A DNA stretch of 64,000 nucleotides, taken from JAOZTV01 sp965371805 (GTDB taxonomy: Bacteria; Acidobacteriota; Aminicenantia; UBA2199). The DNA lies in contig CBDUZW010000008.1 in NCBI GenBank assembly GCA_965371805.1, positions 51,445-115,444 of the forward strand, in the 5' to 3' direction. This document shows positions 37,151 through 47,973 of this stretch, piece by piece. Under the pieces are notes generated by a model. The model saw only the letters and a list, made by a program, of their open reading frames with translations, was not told the origin of the DNA and did not search any database. The translations under genes were made by a program, and so were the position numbers. How positions within the stretch are numbered: position 1 is the first letter of the stretch; the number at the start of each line of letters is the position of its first letter.

Positions 37151-39745
37151 ATGATAAATAAATTTATATCCACCCTAAGTGTAAAAAAAAAATTATCTTT
37201 AACTATAGTAATCTTATTAGTAACAATGTTTTTAATAATAGCAATAACCCTTTCAATATTAGGATTAAGCATAAATACAACTTTGGAATCGAGACTGGCA
37301 AGATCATCGAGAAGTTTTAATGATTCCTTTTCACATTTTTCAAAACAACTTACAATTTATGCAACAATGATATCAAAGCATCATAATATTAGCAGGGGGG
37401 CTTATTTTAATAATACCGGATCGGTATTAAAATATATAATTCCAGTAAAAAAAGAGATAGGGGTTGATGTTATTGATATTCATAATAAGGATTCTGTTAT
37501 TATTGCAAGGGCTCAGAGTCCGGATGAATTTAATATTGATGATAAGAATCAATATGTTGATCTTGCACAGAGAGGTAAAGATGGGATATATATTGAGGAA
37601 AAAGACAGTATTTATTATCTGAAAACTACTGTTCCTATATTTCATATAAATATTCCATCAAAAATTGTTGGAACTGTGACTGTTGGATTGAAATTAAATA
37701 ATAGATTTGCAATGGAACTACAAAAGATGAGTGATGCTGATGTATTATTATTAAATAAAGATAGTATATATGCATCTTCATTTTCAGATAAATTAGAATA
37801 TCCATTATTATTATTAAGTAGTAGTAAATTCAAATATAAGAGTAGAGTTGAATTTGATATTAACCAAATAAATCTAAAGTTCAGTAAGCCTGCTGATTTC
37901 GGAATATATATTGCAGTCAATAACTCAATGCTTAGAAATTCGTTCAAAAAAACAATTTTTATAATAATCACACTTTTTTTAATAGTAGCAAGTTTGTCTC
38001 TTTGGCTTACCATAAAAATAGGTAGTAATATGAAGGATTCAATAAGAATAATTCATAGTGCAACTAGAGAGATTGAAAAGGAAAATTATAATTTAAAAAT
38101 TGACTTGAACACAAATGATGAATTTCAGGATTTGGCGGATACACTAAATTTAATGACAGAAAATATTGATTCAAGTTTCAAAACAATAAAAAATCAAACT
38201 GAAAAAATAGAAGACTTAAAAAGTTTTTTAAGTAATATAATTGAATCTATACCCTCCATCTTAATTACTATTGATAGTCATGTAGTTATCACTCATTGGA
38301 ATAATGCAGCGGAGGAGTTTTCTGGAATTAGCCCTGATAAGAGTATTGGTAACATTCTCTGGGATATAATGCCGGAGTTTTCCAGGTTTAGCGAATATAT
38401 TAATATTGTATTGACAGAAGGAAAATCGATTGAATTGTTTAGGGAGTCTTTTATGGGAAAGGAAAGATGTTTTTATAATATTTCTTTGTTTCCTATTAAG
38501 AAGAAGGGTGTCGGTATTAGAATTGACAATATTTCTGAACTGGAAAAAAAAGAGAATCAATTAAGGCAGGCCCAAAAGATGGAGATTGTTGGAATCCTGG
38601 CTGGAGGGCTGGCACACGATTTTAATAATGTTCTTGGTGGAATATCAGGTGCTTTGTCAATAATTCAGTTTAAAATGAAGAGAGATTCAAGTCTTCAACT
38701 AAATGATGTAGCCGGATATTTTAGTATCATAGAAGAATCAACTGAGAGAGCTGCAGATATGGTAAAACAACTTCTTAATTTGTCAAGAAAAACTGACATT
38801 GAGTTTTCAATAATAGATCTTAATAAATCAGTTGATAGAATTATAAGAATATTGCAAAGTACAATAGACAAGAGCGTTGAAGCTATATCTAACTTAGCTA
38901 AAGAAACTTCTCTTATATTAGGAAATGCGAATCAAATAGATCAGGTCTTATTGAACTTATGTGTAAATGCGGTTCATGCTATGACAATAATGAGACCTGA
39001 GACGCAAAAATATGGTGGGAAAATAATATTTGAATTAAAAAAAATTTATGGTGAAGCTCATTTCAAGTTGCAGCATCCGGATGCAAAAAATATAAATTAT
39101 TGGAAATTATCCGTTTCAGACTCAGGTGTTGGAATGGATCAAAAAACAATTGCAAAAATCTTTGATCCATTTTTTACAACTAAGGAAAAGAAAGCAGGAA
39201 CTGGTCTAGGTCTTTCAATGGTATATAATATTATAAAAAAACATGATGGTTTTATTGATGTTTATTCAGAAAAGAATAATGGGACTGTTTTCAATTTATA
39301 TTTTCCCATTAATAATGAAGGGGAAGAGACAGTCAGTAAAACTGAGAAAAACGAACTTGTATTTGGAGAGGGATTAGTTCTTATCATTGATGATGAGAGA
39401 ATTATGCAAAGTATGATAAAAGAGATATTAGAAGAATGTGGATATGAGACTATGACAACTTCAAATGGTGATGAAGGTATTAAATATTATAAAGAAAATC
39501 ACATGGATATTAAAGCTGTTGTTCTTGATATGTCTATGCCAAAATTATCAGGAAAGGAAGTTTTTTTAGTATTGAAGGAGATAGATCCAGAGGTCAAAGT
39601 TCTTCTGGTTTCCGGGTTTAAACAAAACATTCAAATTGATGAGATGCTAAGCCTTGGTGTTGAAAAATTTCTTCAAAAACCATTTACGGCACAATCTCTT
39701 GGATCAGCAGTTTGGGAAATAACACAGAATGATAAAAAAAAATAA
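37151..39745 (+). CDS. Hybrid sensor histidine kinase (periplasmic sensor-HAMP-PAS-HisKA-HATPase-REC)
   Basis: 864 residues. Membrane helices near residues 15-38 and 268-290 enclose a Cache-like sensor of about 230 residues. Then come HAMP (about 295-345), PAS (ESIPSILITIDSHVVITHWN), a HisKA box with phospho-His in GGLAHDFNNVLGG, and an ATPase with N box LCVNAVHAM, G1 VSDSGVGMD and G2 GTGLGLSM. The C-terminal receiver has DDE in IIDDERI, Asp in VLDMSMP and Lys in LQKPF. The upstream PhnD-like protein probably feeds the sensor. No separate response regulator follows, so signal leaves through the attached receiver or a distant partner. Confidence 0.92.
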   Translation: MINKFISTLSVKKKLSLTIVILLVTMFLIIAITLSILGLSINTTLESRLARSSRSFNDSFSHFSKQLTIYATMISKHHNISRGAYFNNTGSVLKYIIPVKKEIGVDVIDIHNKDSVIIARAQSPDEFNIDDKNQYVDLAQRGKDGIYIEEKDSIYYLKTTVPIFHINIPSKIVGTVTVGLKLNNRFAMELQKMSDADVLLLNKDSIYASSFSDKLEYPLLLLSSSKFKYKSRVEFDINQINLKFSKPADFGIYIAVNNSMLRNSFKKTIFIIITLFLIVASLSLWLTIKIGSNMKDSIRIIHSATREIEKENYNLKIDLNTNDEFQDLADTLNLMTENIDSSFKTIKNQTEKIEDLKSFLSNIIESIPSILITIDSHVVITHWNNAAEEFSGISPDKSIGNILWDIMPEFSRFSEYINIVLTEGKSIELFRESFMGKERCFYNISLFPIKKKGVGIRIDNISELEKKENQLRQAQKMEIVGILAGGLAHDFNNVLGGISGALSIIQFKMKRDSSLQLNDVAGYFSIIEESTERAADMVKQLLNLSRKTDIEFSIIDLNKSVDRIIRILQSTIDKSVEAISNLAKETSLILGNANQIDQVLLNLCVNAVHAMTIMRPETQKYGGKIIFELKKIYGEAHFKLQHPDAKNINYWKLSVSDSGVGMDQKTIAKIFDPFFTTKEKKAGTGLGLSMVYNIIKKHDGFIDVYSEKNNGTVFNLYFPINNEGEETVSKTEKNELVFGEGLVLIIDDERIMQSMIKEILEECGYETMTTSNGDEGIKYYKENHMDIKAVVLDMSMPKLSGKEVFLVLKEIDPEVKVLLVSGFKQNIQIDEMLSLGVEKFLQKPFTAQSLGSAVWEITQNDKKK

Positions 39746-39811
39746 ATTTGTATGAATCGTTTTTTTTAATAAAGAATATTCTATTATAAATTAAAAATTT
39801 AGGAGTTAAAA

Positions 39812-42460
39812 ATGTCAAACAGAATAATTGTGATTTTTTTAGTTTTAATAACTTTGTGTTCAGGTTTTAATTATAACTTAGATGCAGATTCGAAATTGCC
39901 GGTTTTAGATTCTCCCGAAAAGTATTTTGGTTTTATTCCCGGATCTGATAGAAATCTTTTTACATATGAAAAGCTTATAGATTATTTTAAACTGATGGAT
40001 AAGCATTCATCCCGATTGAAGCTGATAAATATAGGTAAATCTCCTTTCAAAAAACCAATATATATTGCCTGTATATCATCTGCAAAAAACATTTCTAATC
40101 TTGATGAACTGAAAGCAATTAACCGGAAACTGGCATTGGATCCCCTTATAAATAAAACTAATAGAGATCCGCTTCTAAAGAAAGGAAGGGTTTTTGTTTA
40201 TGACACACTTTCTATGCACTCAGGAGAGGTAGGACCATCTCAGGCTTCCCCCTTAATAGTTTATGACCTGATAACTACTACAGATTCAATTAAATTAAAA
40301 TGGCTTGATAATGTAGTCTTGATGATGGTGCCGAATCATAATCCTGATGGGATGGATATGGTGGTGGATTTTTATAATAAAAATAAAAACACAAAATATG
40401 AAGGGGCATCTATGCCGGGAGTTTACCATAAATATGTAGGACATGATAATAATAGAGATTTTATTACGCTCTCACAATCGGATACTAAAGCGATTGCTTC
40501 TGTATATAACCTTGACTGGTTTCCTCAGGTAATGGTAGAGAAACATCAGATGGGTTCAACTGGTGTACGTTATTTTGTTCCACCAAACCATGATCCGATT
40601 GCTGAAAATATTGATGAAGGGATTTGGAACTGGAGCGGGATTTTTGGTGCAAATATGATAAAGGATATGAGTGCAAAAAACCTTGCGGGTGTATCACAGC
40701 ACTATCTCTTTGATGATTATTGGCCAGGCTCTACTGAAACGTGTATATGGAAAAATGTAATAGGTTTTTTGACTGAAGCTGCAAGTGTAAAGTATGCTAC
40801 ACCTATATATATTGAGCCCAGTGAATTAAATGTTTATGGAAAAGGGCTCTCTGAGTATAAGAAAAGTATAAATATGCCGCTTCTATGGAAAGGATGATGG
40901 TGGAGACTCAGCGATATTGTTCAGTATGAGATTGTTTCAACTATGTCAATAATAAAAACTGCATCACTTCATCGTTATGATATTCTTAAGTTTAGAAATG
41001 ATCTTTGCAGAAAAGAAGTTAGTAAGGGGAAAAATATTGCTCCTTTTTACTATATAATTCCGCAGAAACAAAAGGATGAAAGTGAACTTGTTAATCTTAT
41101 TAATCTGCTTATGGAACATGGTATCAAGGTGTTTTATATTGACAGGGATGTTAGTTTCAATAATAGGATGTTTAATAAAGGTGATCTGGTTGTACCTTTA
41201 TCACAACCCTTCAGACCATTCATTAAAGAGGTTATGGAAAAGCAAAGTTTTCCAGAAAGGCACTATACTCCTGGCGGTAAACTAATCAAACCATATGATA
41301 TTACCTCCTGGTCTCTTCCACTGCACAGGGGAATAAATTCTATTGAAATTAATAAGAAAGGCTCTATCCCAATTGGATTTGAATCATATTTAAAGCAGTT
41401 AAAAAATCCGTTCAAAATTATCTCACCGGCACAATCTGATTTTTTCGCAGCTGTCTTTCCTGTAAATCGCAATGAAAGTTTTAAAGCAATTTTTTCAGCA
41501 TTACAGAATGGCATGAAGGTGTTCAGACTGAAAAAAGTCCATAGCTACGATGGAGGAGAGTTACAAAAAGGTAGTTTTGTTATTTACAAAAATAAACAAT
41601 CACAGAAAAAACTTAGTAAAATACTTGACGGTTTGAATGTCAGCCCAAGATACATAAGTAAATCAGTATTATTTGAAACCAATCTTATTAAAATACCAAG
41701 AATTGCATTAATTGAAACCTATTTTCATGATATGGATTCAGGTTGGACAAGGTATGTACTTGACAGTTATAAGATTCCATTTAAAATTCTTCATCCTGGT
41801 GAATTGTCGAGAACTGATCTACAGAAGAATTATGATGTTATAATTATTCCAGATACAGATAAAAATATATTGATGAAGGGAAAACGGTTTTCTAAAGGGA
41901 ATTATTATGCTGGCAATTATCCCCCTGAATTTTCAAAAGGGTTTGGTAAAAAAGGATTTAATCGATTATTATTATTTCTGAATAATGGTGGAATTGTGAT
42001 AAGTTGGAGAAGATCTACAGCACTATTTATGGGACCTTTGGAATTAGATTTTGGAAAGTCAAAGAAGGAAAGTTTTACGCTTCCGGTCTCTGACATTTCT
42101 GATTCACTTAAGAAGCAGGGCTTATATTGCCCAGGGTCGTTTATGAAAATTTCTCTGAAGAAAGGACACCCGGTCACTCTTGGCTTACCTGGTGAAATAG
42201 GAGTTTTTTATAGAGGCAATCCTGTTTTTAGAACCAGAGTTCCATCATTTGATATGGATAGAAGGGTTCTAGGTACCTTCCCTGAAAAAAACATTTTAAT
42301 TAGCGGTTACTGTGAGAATGAAAAATTAATAGGAAATAGAGCTGTTATAACCTGGATAAAAAAAAATAGAGGTCAATTAATACTTATGGGATTTAATCCA
42401 CAATTTAGAGCTTCAACTCAGGTAACATATAAATTATTATTCAATTCATTATTTCTTTAA
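39812..42460 (+). pseudogene. M14 zinc carboxypeptidase-family gene with in-frame TGA
   Basis: One frame of 882 codons is broken only by TGA at 40895-40897. Before it: a signal peptide, then the M14 core with MHSGE (HxxE zinc ligands), PNHNPDGMD, GHDNNRDF, VEKHQMGSTG (third ligand region) and FLTEAAS with the likely catalytic Glu. The break falls in LLWKG-stop-WWRLSDI, where relatives carry Gly-Gly-Trp-Trp, so GGA to TGA is the simplest change. The downstream 521 codons lack a ribosome site at their first ATG (40943). A 361-residue secreted protein with the peptidase core may still be made. Sequencing error or readthrough are alternatives. Confidence 0.8.
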
Positions 42461-42576
42461 GAAATTTATAAATACTTTTTGTCTTGGATAGTGGTTTTCT
42501 TAGACAGATAAATTTTTTCTGGATTTTGACCGGAAATTATATTAGAATATATAGTAAATAAAATTTGGAGGAAGAC

Positions 42577-44541
42577 ATGAAGAAGTTTTTATTTTTTTCC
42601 CTGATGATTCTTTTTTTATTTTCTGCTGTACAGGGGCAGAAAGACTACTCAAAACTATTGAAGGAAAGTGGAGGTAAGAAACTCTATAAAAACTCACCTT
42701 ATATAGTTATATTTGAAGAAACAGATACCAAAATGATGGACTCAGGTTTAAATCATGTAAATAAGGAAATTTTTTATAAGATTCTTACAAAAAATGGTGC
42801 TAAAAGTTTACATTCATATATTTTAGCCTATGATCCTGGATCAGCTTTTATCGAATTTAAAAAAGTTCAGATCATTAAAAAAAACGGAAAGATTATTAAT
42901 GTTCCGCTAATTGGAGTAAAGGATTATACAGCCCCTGCTAGAGCAATATACTGGGGCGCAAAGGAGAAGATACTTAATGTTGGCAGATTAGATGTTGGTG
43001 ATGGACTGCTGATTAAAACATATATGAAAGGATTTACATATGCTCTTCTGATGGATAGTAAATCGGATGATGATTCTAAATATATTCCACCTATGAAAGG
43101 ACATTTTTATGATATTATTCCCTTTTATGCAAACTATCATATTCTAAGAAAAACCTATAAGTTAAGTGTGCCTAAAAATAAAAAACTGCAATTTGAATTT
43201 TATAATGGAGAGGCAAGACATTATTCAAGAAATAATGGCGAAAGGATTAATTATCTCTGGGAAAAAACAGATATAAAACCGACTAAAAGAGAGCCCAATA
43301 TGGTAAGCCCATCAGATACATCACCGAAACTTCTTCTCTCTACATCCCCGGACTGGAAGGCAAAATCGAAATGGTTCTATAAGGTCAATGAGGATTATGG
43401 TTCTTTTGACTCTACTGAAGAGATAAAAAAAAAAGTTGATGAAATTACTAAGAACAGTAAAAATGACTGGGAAAAGATCTCAGACCTGACTCACTGGGTT
43501 GCAGATGAGATCCGTTATTCAGGAATTTCAATGGGAGAGGGGGAAGGATTTACTCTTCATAAAGGTGCTATGACTTTTAGTGACCGTTGTGGTGTATGTA
43601 AAGATAAAGCAGGCATGTTAATTACAATGCTGAGAGCTGCCGGGTTTAAATCATATCCAGCAATGACTATGGCTGGTTCAAGGATAGATAAAATTCCAGC
43701 TGACCAATTTAACCACTGTGTGACGATAGTAGAGGTAAATAAAAAATATCACCTTCTTGATCCAACATGGGTTCCAGGAGTTCGTGAATTATGGTCTTCA
43801 GCAGAGCAGCAGCAGGAATATCTAATGGGCCTCCCGGAAGGAGCTGACCTTAAATCTACGCCGTTAAGTCCTCCCGAGAACCATTATTTAAAATATGACA
43901 TCAAGTCTGTATTAGAAAATAATGGAACTCTAAGAGGAAAAATAGTCATTTCAGCTGAAGGTCAAACTGATTCTGGATTTAGACGGAGTTTTACAAGAAG
44001 AAATAAAAGTGACTGGGAAAAAAACATTCAAAGTATCTTCTATAGATACAATCCTCTTATGACTGTTAGTGGTCTCTCCTATACGGATCCTTATGATATT
44101 TCAAAGCCTTTTAAAATGAGTTTCAATTTTTTAATTAAAGAGTTTGCTGATTCTGGAGTAAAACATACTTATATAAAACCATTATCTTCAAATCTCCCAT
44201 TCGCAAATTTATTGAGTTTTAATAGAATTAAAACTTCATTAAAAAAAAGGAAGTATCCATTCCGAACCCGTTGTTCACAGTTAGTCTCTGTAAAAGAGAA
44301 ATTATCGCTGCCCAAAGGATTAAAACTTATTAAAAAGATTAAGCTAAAAACTATAAAAGGCAGCAGCGCAGATTTTACAGGCTCTATTGAACAAAAGGGC
44401 AGAATGATATCAATTAAGAAACTACTCAAATTGAAAAAGAGAATATATCAACCGGAGGATTGGGTAAATTTTAAGGAAAGTGTTAATGAATTTAAAACAC
44501 CAGAGTCCGGTGTTCTAATCCTAAAGAAAGGCGGTAAATAA
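42577..44541 (+). CDS. Secreted DUF3857/transglutaminase-like protein, intact catalytic triad
   Basis: 654 residues from the ATG at 42577, set by TTGGAGG eight bases upstream (the TTG inside that site is not the start). Signal peptide FLFFSLMILFLFSAVQG. DUF3857 occupies about residues 50-260. The transglutaminase-like core has Cys in CGVCKDKAGML, His in FNHCVTIVEV and Asp in LLDPTWVPG. A C-terminal beta domain follows. Such proteins sit in the periplasm or outer membrane of many Gram-negatives and probably act on peptides or cross-links; precise chemistry is unknown. The next gene overlaps by one base (TAATG) and is a paralogue. Confidence 0.85.
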   Translation: MKKFLFFSLMILFLFSAVQGQKDYSKLLKESGGKKLYKNSPYIVIFEETDTKMMDSGLNHVNKEIFYKILTKNGAKSLHSYILAYDPGSAFIEFKKVQIIKKNGKIINVPLIGVKDYTAPARAIYWGAKEKILNVGRLDVGDGLLIKTYMKGFTYALLMDSKSDDDSKYIPPMKGHFYDIIPFYANYHILRKTYKLSVPKNKKLQFEFYNGEARHYSRNNGERINYLWEKTDIKPTKREPNMVSPSDTSPKLLLSTSPDWKAKSKWFYKVNEDYGSFDSTEEIKKKVDEITKNSKNDWEKISDLTHWVADEIRYSGISMGEGEGFTLHKGAMTFSDRCGVCKDKAGMLITMLRAAGFKSYPAMTMAGSRIDKIPADQFNHCVTIVEVNKKYHLLDPTWVPGVRELWSSAEQQQEYLMGLPEGADLKSTPLSPPENHYLKYDIKSVLENNGTLRGKIVISAEGQTDSGFRRSFTRRNKSDWEKNIQSIFYRYNPLMTVSGLSYTDPYDISKPFKMSFNFLIKEFADSGVKHTYIKPLSSNLPFANLLSFNRIKTSLKKRKYPFRTRCSQLVSVKEKLSLPKGLKLIKKIKLKTIKGSSADFTGSIEQKGRMISIKKLLKLKKRIYQPEDWVNFKESVNEFKTPESGVLILKKGGK

Positions 44542-46328
44542 TGAAAAGAAAAATATTAATATATATAGTATTGATTTTAATGGGTCTTTTCCTCTCAGCT
44601 TCATCTGATTTTGATGCAAAATACTTAAAAAAAAATATTATATACAAGTTAAATGCTGATGGCTCAAGTATGATAGAGTATTATTCTAAGGTTAAACTCC
44701 ATACATATAGAGCATCAAACAGGTTATTTGGAGAAAGTTTTATTAAATATAATCCTGATTTTCAGAAATTGGATGTTTTGCTCTCAAAGACAACTATGAA
44801 GGATGGAAAAATAGTAAATTCTCCTAAAAATGCTTTTAATGAAGTATTGCCATTTTTAGCAAAAAAATTCCCTGTATTTGCAGGACTCAAAGAGATGGTT
44901 GTAACACATGTTGGTATTGAGAGGGGAGCTGTTATAGAATTAAAATATAGGTTATATACAAAACCTGGTTTTAATACATATTTCTCAGGTTTGCAGTATT
45001 TGTCTGAACTTTTTCCAATGAAGGAATTAAAAGTAAAAGTTATTATTCCAAAAAACAAGAAATTAAAATTCTATCTAAGTAAGAATGAAAAACTTCTTAA
45101 GAAGAAAATCACTGAAAACCATATAGAGTATTCTCTTCTATTGAAAGATGTTGATCATTTTAGTAAGGAACCAATGGATAACAGGAGCAGAGATTTTTTT
45201 GTCTTTTCAGATGCAGAGAATCTCGCAGAAATATTTCCAGCCCGATATAGTAGCACTGATATCCCTGATGGATTATTAAAACCTGTAACAAAAATTCTTA
45301 ATTCAACTACATCAAATTTGGAAAGATTATTTAAGATCCAGAAAATAGTTGTTTCTGATTTTGATTTTTGCAGACTCAACAGTGAACTAACAGGCAATAG
45401 AGTGAGGAAAATTAAGCAGGTCTATAAATCTAATTATGCGACAAGTATGGAAAAAGCATTTATGCTATCTGAAGTTCTAAAAGCAAATGGAATAAAAAAT
45501 GATATTATTGCATCTTTTGAAAAGGAGCAAATTTTAAAAAAGGTACCATCTCTCTCAATCATAAAAGCTTTCTATATTAAAGTAAATGATTTATGTGATT
45601 TTCCAGTATTTATTGATCCAATACATCTTCAGAGCGGCTCTATGCCTAAAGGCTTAATTGGACAATCTTATTACAATCTAAAAACCGGAAAGTTCGGATC
45701 TGTAGAAAAACCAGATTATAGTAAAAACAAAATTGAAATTTCCGGAGATATTGAATTAAAGGGAGTAAAATATAAAGGTAAGCTTATGGTGAAACTCACA
45801 GGAGCGAATTTTGATTACAAGTCTTCTTTAAAAGGAAAAAAATATATAAAAAAGAGCTTGTCCAAATTCATAAACATTTCTAAGATTTTAAAATTTAAAA
45901 TATTAGCTGTTTCTGTAAACTCTATGACGGCTAAGGTTAAATTAGAGGGTAAAATTCTAAAAACATTACAAAAAGGATACCTAATATTTAAAGGGATTAA
46001 TTTCCAACCTGTTTCTCCAGGAAATTCTTTTCTTAAGAAAAGACTAAATAAAATGATACTATCTGGTACTCAGGTATTTAAACTTAATTTAAATATTAAA
46101 TATCCAGAAACTTTGAGTATCGACTATATGGTAAAAAACAAAAAAATAGAAAATAGTCTTGGAGTTTTTGTAAATAATATAAAAAAAGTCTCAAAAGGAT
46201 TAATTCATCTTGAGTGTATCCGCGGGATAAAAAAAGCTATTATCAATCCAGATGAATATTCTAAAATTAAGAGTATATTGGATTACTCAAATATTGAAAA
46301 ACCGTTACTAATATTTAAGGAAAAATAG
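44541..46328 (+). CDS. DUF3857-type paralogue with degenerate transglutaminase site
   Basis: 595 residues, signal peptide LIYIVLILMGLFLSAS. Same overall plan as the preceding gene: DUF3857 N-terminal half, a transglutaminase-like middle, beta C-terminus. In the active-site segment the Cys is replaced (YATSMEKAFML against CGVCKDKAGML), and the His motif is absent before VFIDPIH, so it should be catalytically dead. Translation is coupled to the active partner by TAATG. An active/inactive pair in one operon suggests a heteromeric complex. The decarboxylase gene ends 3 bp downstream on the other strand. Confidence 0.75.
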   Translation: MKRKILIYIVLILMGLFLSASSDFDAKYLKKNIIYKLNADGSSMIEYYSKVKLHTYRASNRLFGESFIKYNPDFQKLDVLLSKTTMKDGKIVNSPKNAFNEVLPFLAKKFPVFAGLKEMVVTHVGIERGAVIELKYRLYTKPGFNTYFSGLQYLSELFPMKELKVKVIIPKNKKLKFYLSKNEKLLKKKITENHIEYSLLLKDVDHFSKEPMDNRSRDFFVFSDAENLAEIFPARYSSTDIPDGLLKPVTKILNSTTSNLERLFKIQKIVVSDFDFCRLNSELTGNRVRKIKQVYKSNYATSMEKAFMLSEVLKANGIKNDIIASFEKEQILKKVPSLSIIKAFYIKVNDLCDFPVFIDPIHLQSGSMPKGLIGQSYYNLKTGKFGSVEKPDYSKNKIEISGDIELKGVKYKGKLMVKLTGANFDYKSSLKGKKYIKKSLSKFINISKILKFKILAVSVNSMTAKVKLEGKILKTLQKGYLIFKGINFQPVSPGNSFLKKRLNKMILSGTQVFKLNLNIKYPETLSIDYMVKNKKIENSLGVFVNNIKKVSKGLIHLECIRGIKKAIINPDEYSKIKSILDYSNIEKPLLIFKEK

Positions 46329-46331
46329 AGA

Positions 46332-47750
46332 TCAGATCGTTTCAGCAGTTTTAATAATTGTGGACCATGCTTTTTTTACATGGTCCATTTTTACATATGT
46401 TTGAGCTATTACCATTCTTATAATAAACATTCCTCTTACTTTTGTATGTGAGAGGAACATTTCTCCAGAATCGTTTAATTTATTTAATAGTTCTTCATTT
46501 TTAATATTCAACTCATCTAAACTGAGATCCGCATTTGGAATATAACGAAAACAGACAAGATTAAATTTTGTAGGGACAACCAGCTGGAATTTTTTATTTT
46601 CGTCTATCTGTTTGTCAATATAAGAAGCGTATTTTATATGCTCTCTTAATCTTTCCTGAATTCCATTTATTCCATAATTTCTCAGGACAAACCAGAGTTT
46701 CAAGGCCCGGAATCTTCTCCCAAGTGGTACTCCCCAGTCACAGTAATTATTAACCTGACCATCAGGCTCAGTCTTCAAATATTCAGGCAGGATCTCAAAG
46801 GTTCTGATCAACCATTGCTTTTCCTTAACAAAATAAGCTGATAAATCAAAATTAGTAAAAAGCCATTTATGAGGGTTAAAAACAAAACTATCAACATCTT
46901 CTATCCCTTCAATAAGTTTTTGATATTCTGGAAGAATTAGAGCAGTTCCTGAATATGCTGCATCTACATGCAACCAGATGTTAAATTCTTTACATATTTC
47001 AGAGATCTCTTTTATTGGATCTATTGCAGTTGTACTTGTGGTACCAAGGGCAGCAATTACACAGAGGGGTTTAAATCCATTTTCAATATCATTTTTTATT
47101 GTTTCTTTTAATTCTACTGCAAGCATGCTTAGCTCTTGGTCAACTGCAATTTTTCTGAGATTTTCACTACCAAGGCCTGCAATTTTTACCGCTTTTTCAA
47201 TTGAGGAATGGGTCTCAGTAGAGCAGTAGATTTTGTATGGTGATAATCCATATAAGCCTTTTTTATTAATTTCAAAGCCTGAATACTTCTCTCTGGCGGA
47301 TAGAATCGCGCAGAGGGTAGCTGTACTTGCGCTGTCCTGAATGACTCCTGAAAAATCTTTTGGAATTCCAATAAGTTTTTTTAACCAATTCATAACTTTC
47401 TCTTCCAGTTCAGCAGCAGCTGGTGATGTAACCCATTTCATTGCCTGAGTTCCTATTGCAGCTGTGAGCATTTCTGCTAAAAGAGATGGATAACTTGAGT
47501 TAGCTGGAAAGTATGCGAAAAAATTAGGACTTTGCCAATGGGTTATTCCAGGAAGAATAATTTTTTTGAAATCTTCAAAAATATTTTCAATTGATTCTCC
47601 CTGATAGGGGGCATCATCTTGCAACAGGTTAAATACTTCTCCAGGTTTAACTTGTGATTTTACCGGATATTCTTCTATGTTTTCAAGATAATCAGCTATC
47701 CAGTCAACAAACTGATGAGCAAATTTTCTGAACTCCTTGTTTGATATCAT
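46332..47750 (-). CDS. PLP-dependent aromatic-L-amino-acid/tyrosine decarboxylase family enzyme
   Basis: 472 residues, typical for group II decarboxylases. Visible motifs: HWQSPNFFAYFPANSSYPS, DSASTATLCAIL (PLP phosphate contacts), HVDAAYSG (Asp to pyridine N) and FNPHKWLFTNFD with the Schiff-base Lys. It decarboxylates an aromatic amino acid to the amine. Substrate among Tyr, Trp, Phe or DOPA is not decidable here. Cytosolic, no signal peptide. The Trp-Val-Thr-Ser-Pro segment and C-terminus look complete. A single gene; its start is upstream of the second type ISP locus. Confidence 0.92.
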   Translation of the reverse strand: MISNKEFRKFAHQFVDWIADYLENIEEYPVKSQVKPGEVFNLLQDDAPYQGESIENIFEDFKKIILPGITHWQSPNFFAYFPANSSYPSLLAEMLTAAIGTQAMKWVTSPAAAELEEKVMNWLKKLIGIPKDFSGVIQDSASTATLCAILSAREKYSGFEINKKGLYGLSPYKIYCSTETHSSIEKAVKIAGLGSENLRKIAVDQELSMLAVELKETIKNDIENGFKPLCVIAALGTTSTTAIDPIKEISEICKEFNIWLHVDAAYSGTALILPEYQKLIEGIEDVDSFVFNPHKWLFTNFDLSAYFVKEKQWLIRTFEILPEYLKTEPDGQVNNYCDWGVPLGRRFRALKLWFVLRNYGINGIQERLREHIKYASYIDKQIDENKKFQLVVPTKFNLVCFRYIPNADLSLDELNIKNEELLNKLNDSGEMFLSHTKVRGMFIIRMVIAQTYVKMDHVKKAWSTIIKTAETI

Positions 47751-47973
47751 TTCTCTTATCTCCTTAAACTTTACTAAGCAGTCATCTTTTTTTATCCAGT
47801 AAGAAGACCGACTTTTCGTTTAAATACTATCATAATAGAATATGTTTTTCATTATTTAGAATCAAATTCAACAATTTTCTTTTTACAATAAATAATTAAT
47901 TGGAACAATTTGAGGGTGCAATATGAGTAACCCTTTATTTTTTTATTTAAATATGTTCTAATTAATACTAATA

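Noticed and set aside
28374..40897. TGA reassigned to Trp or Gly (two in-frame TGA codons at conserved positions)
   Set aside because: The two sites would need different amino acids (Trp in the DinD-like gene, Gly in the M14 gene). TGA is also the genuine stop of several genes, such as the intact type ISP gene and the nuclease-like gene. Ordinary nonsense mutations fit better.
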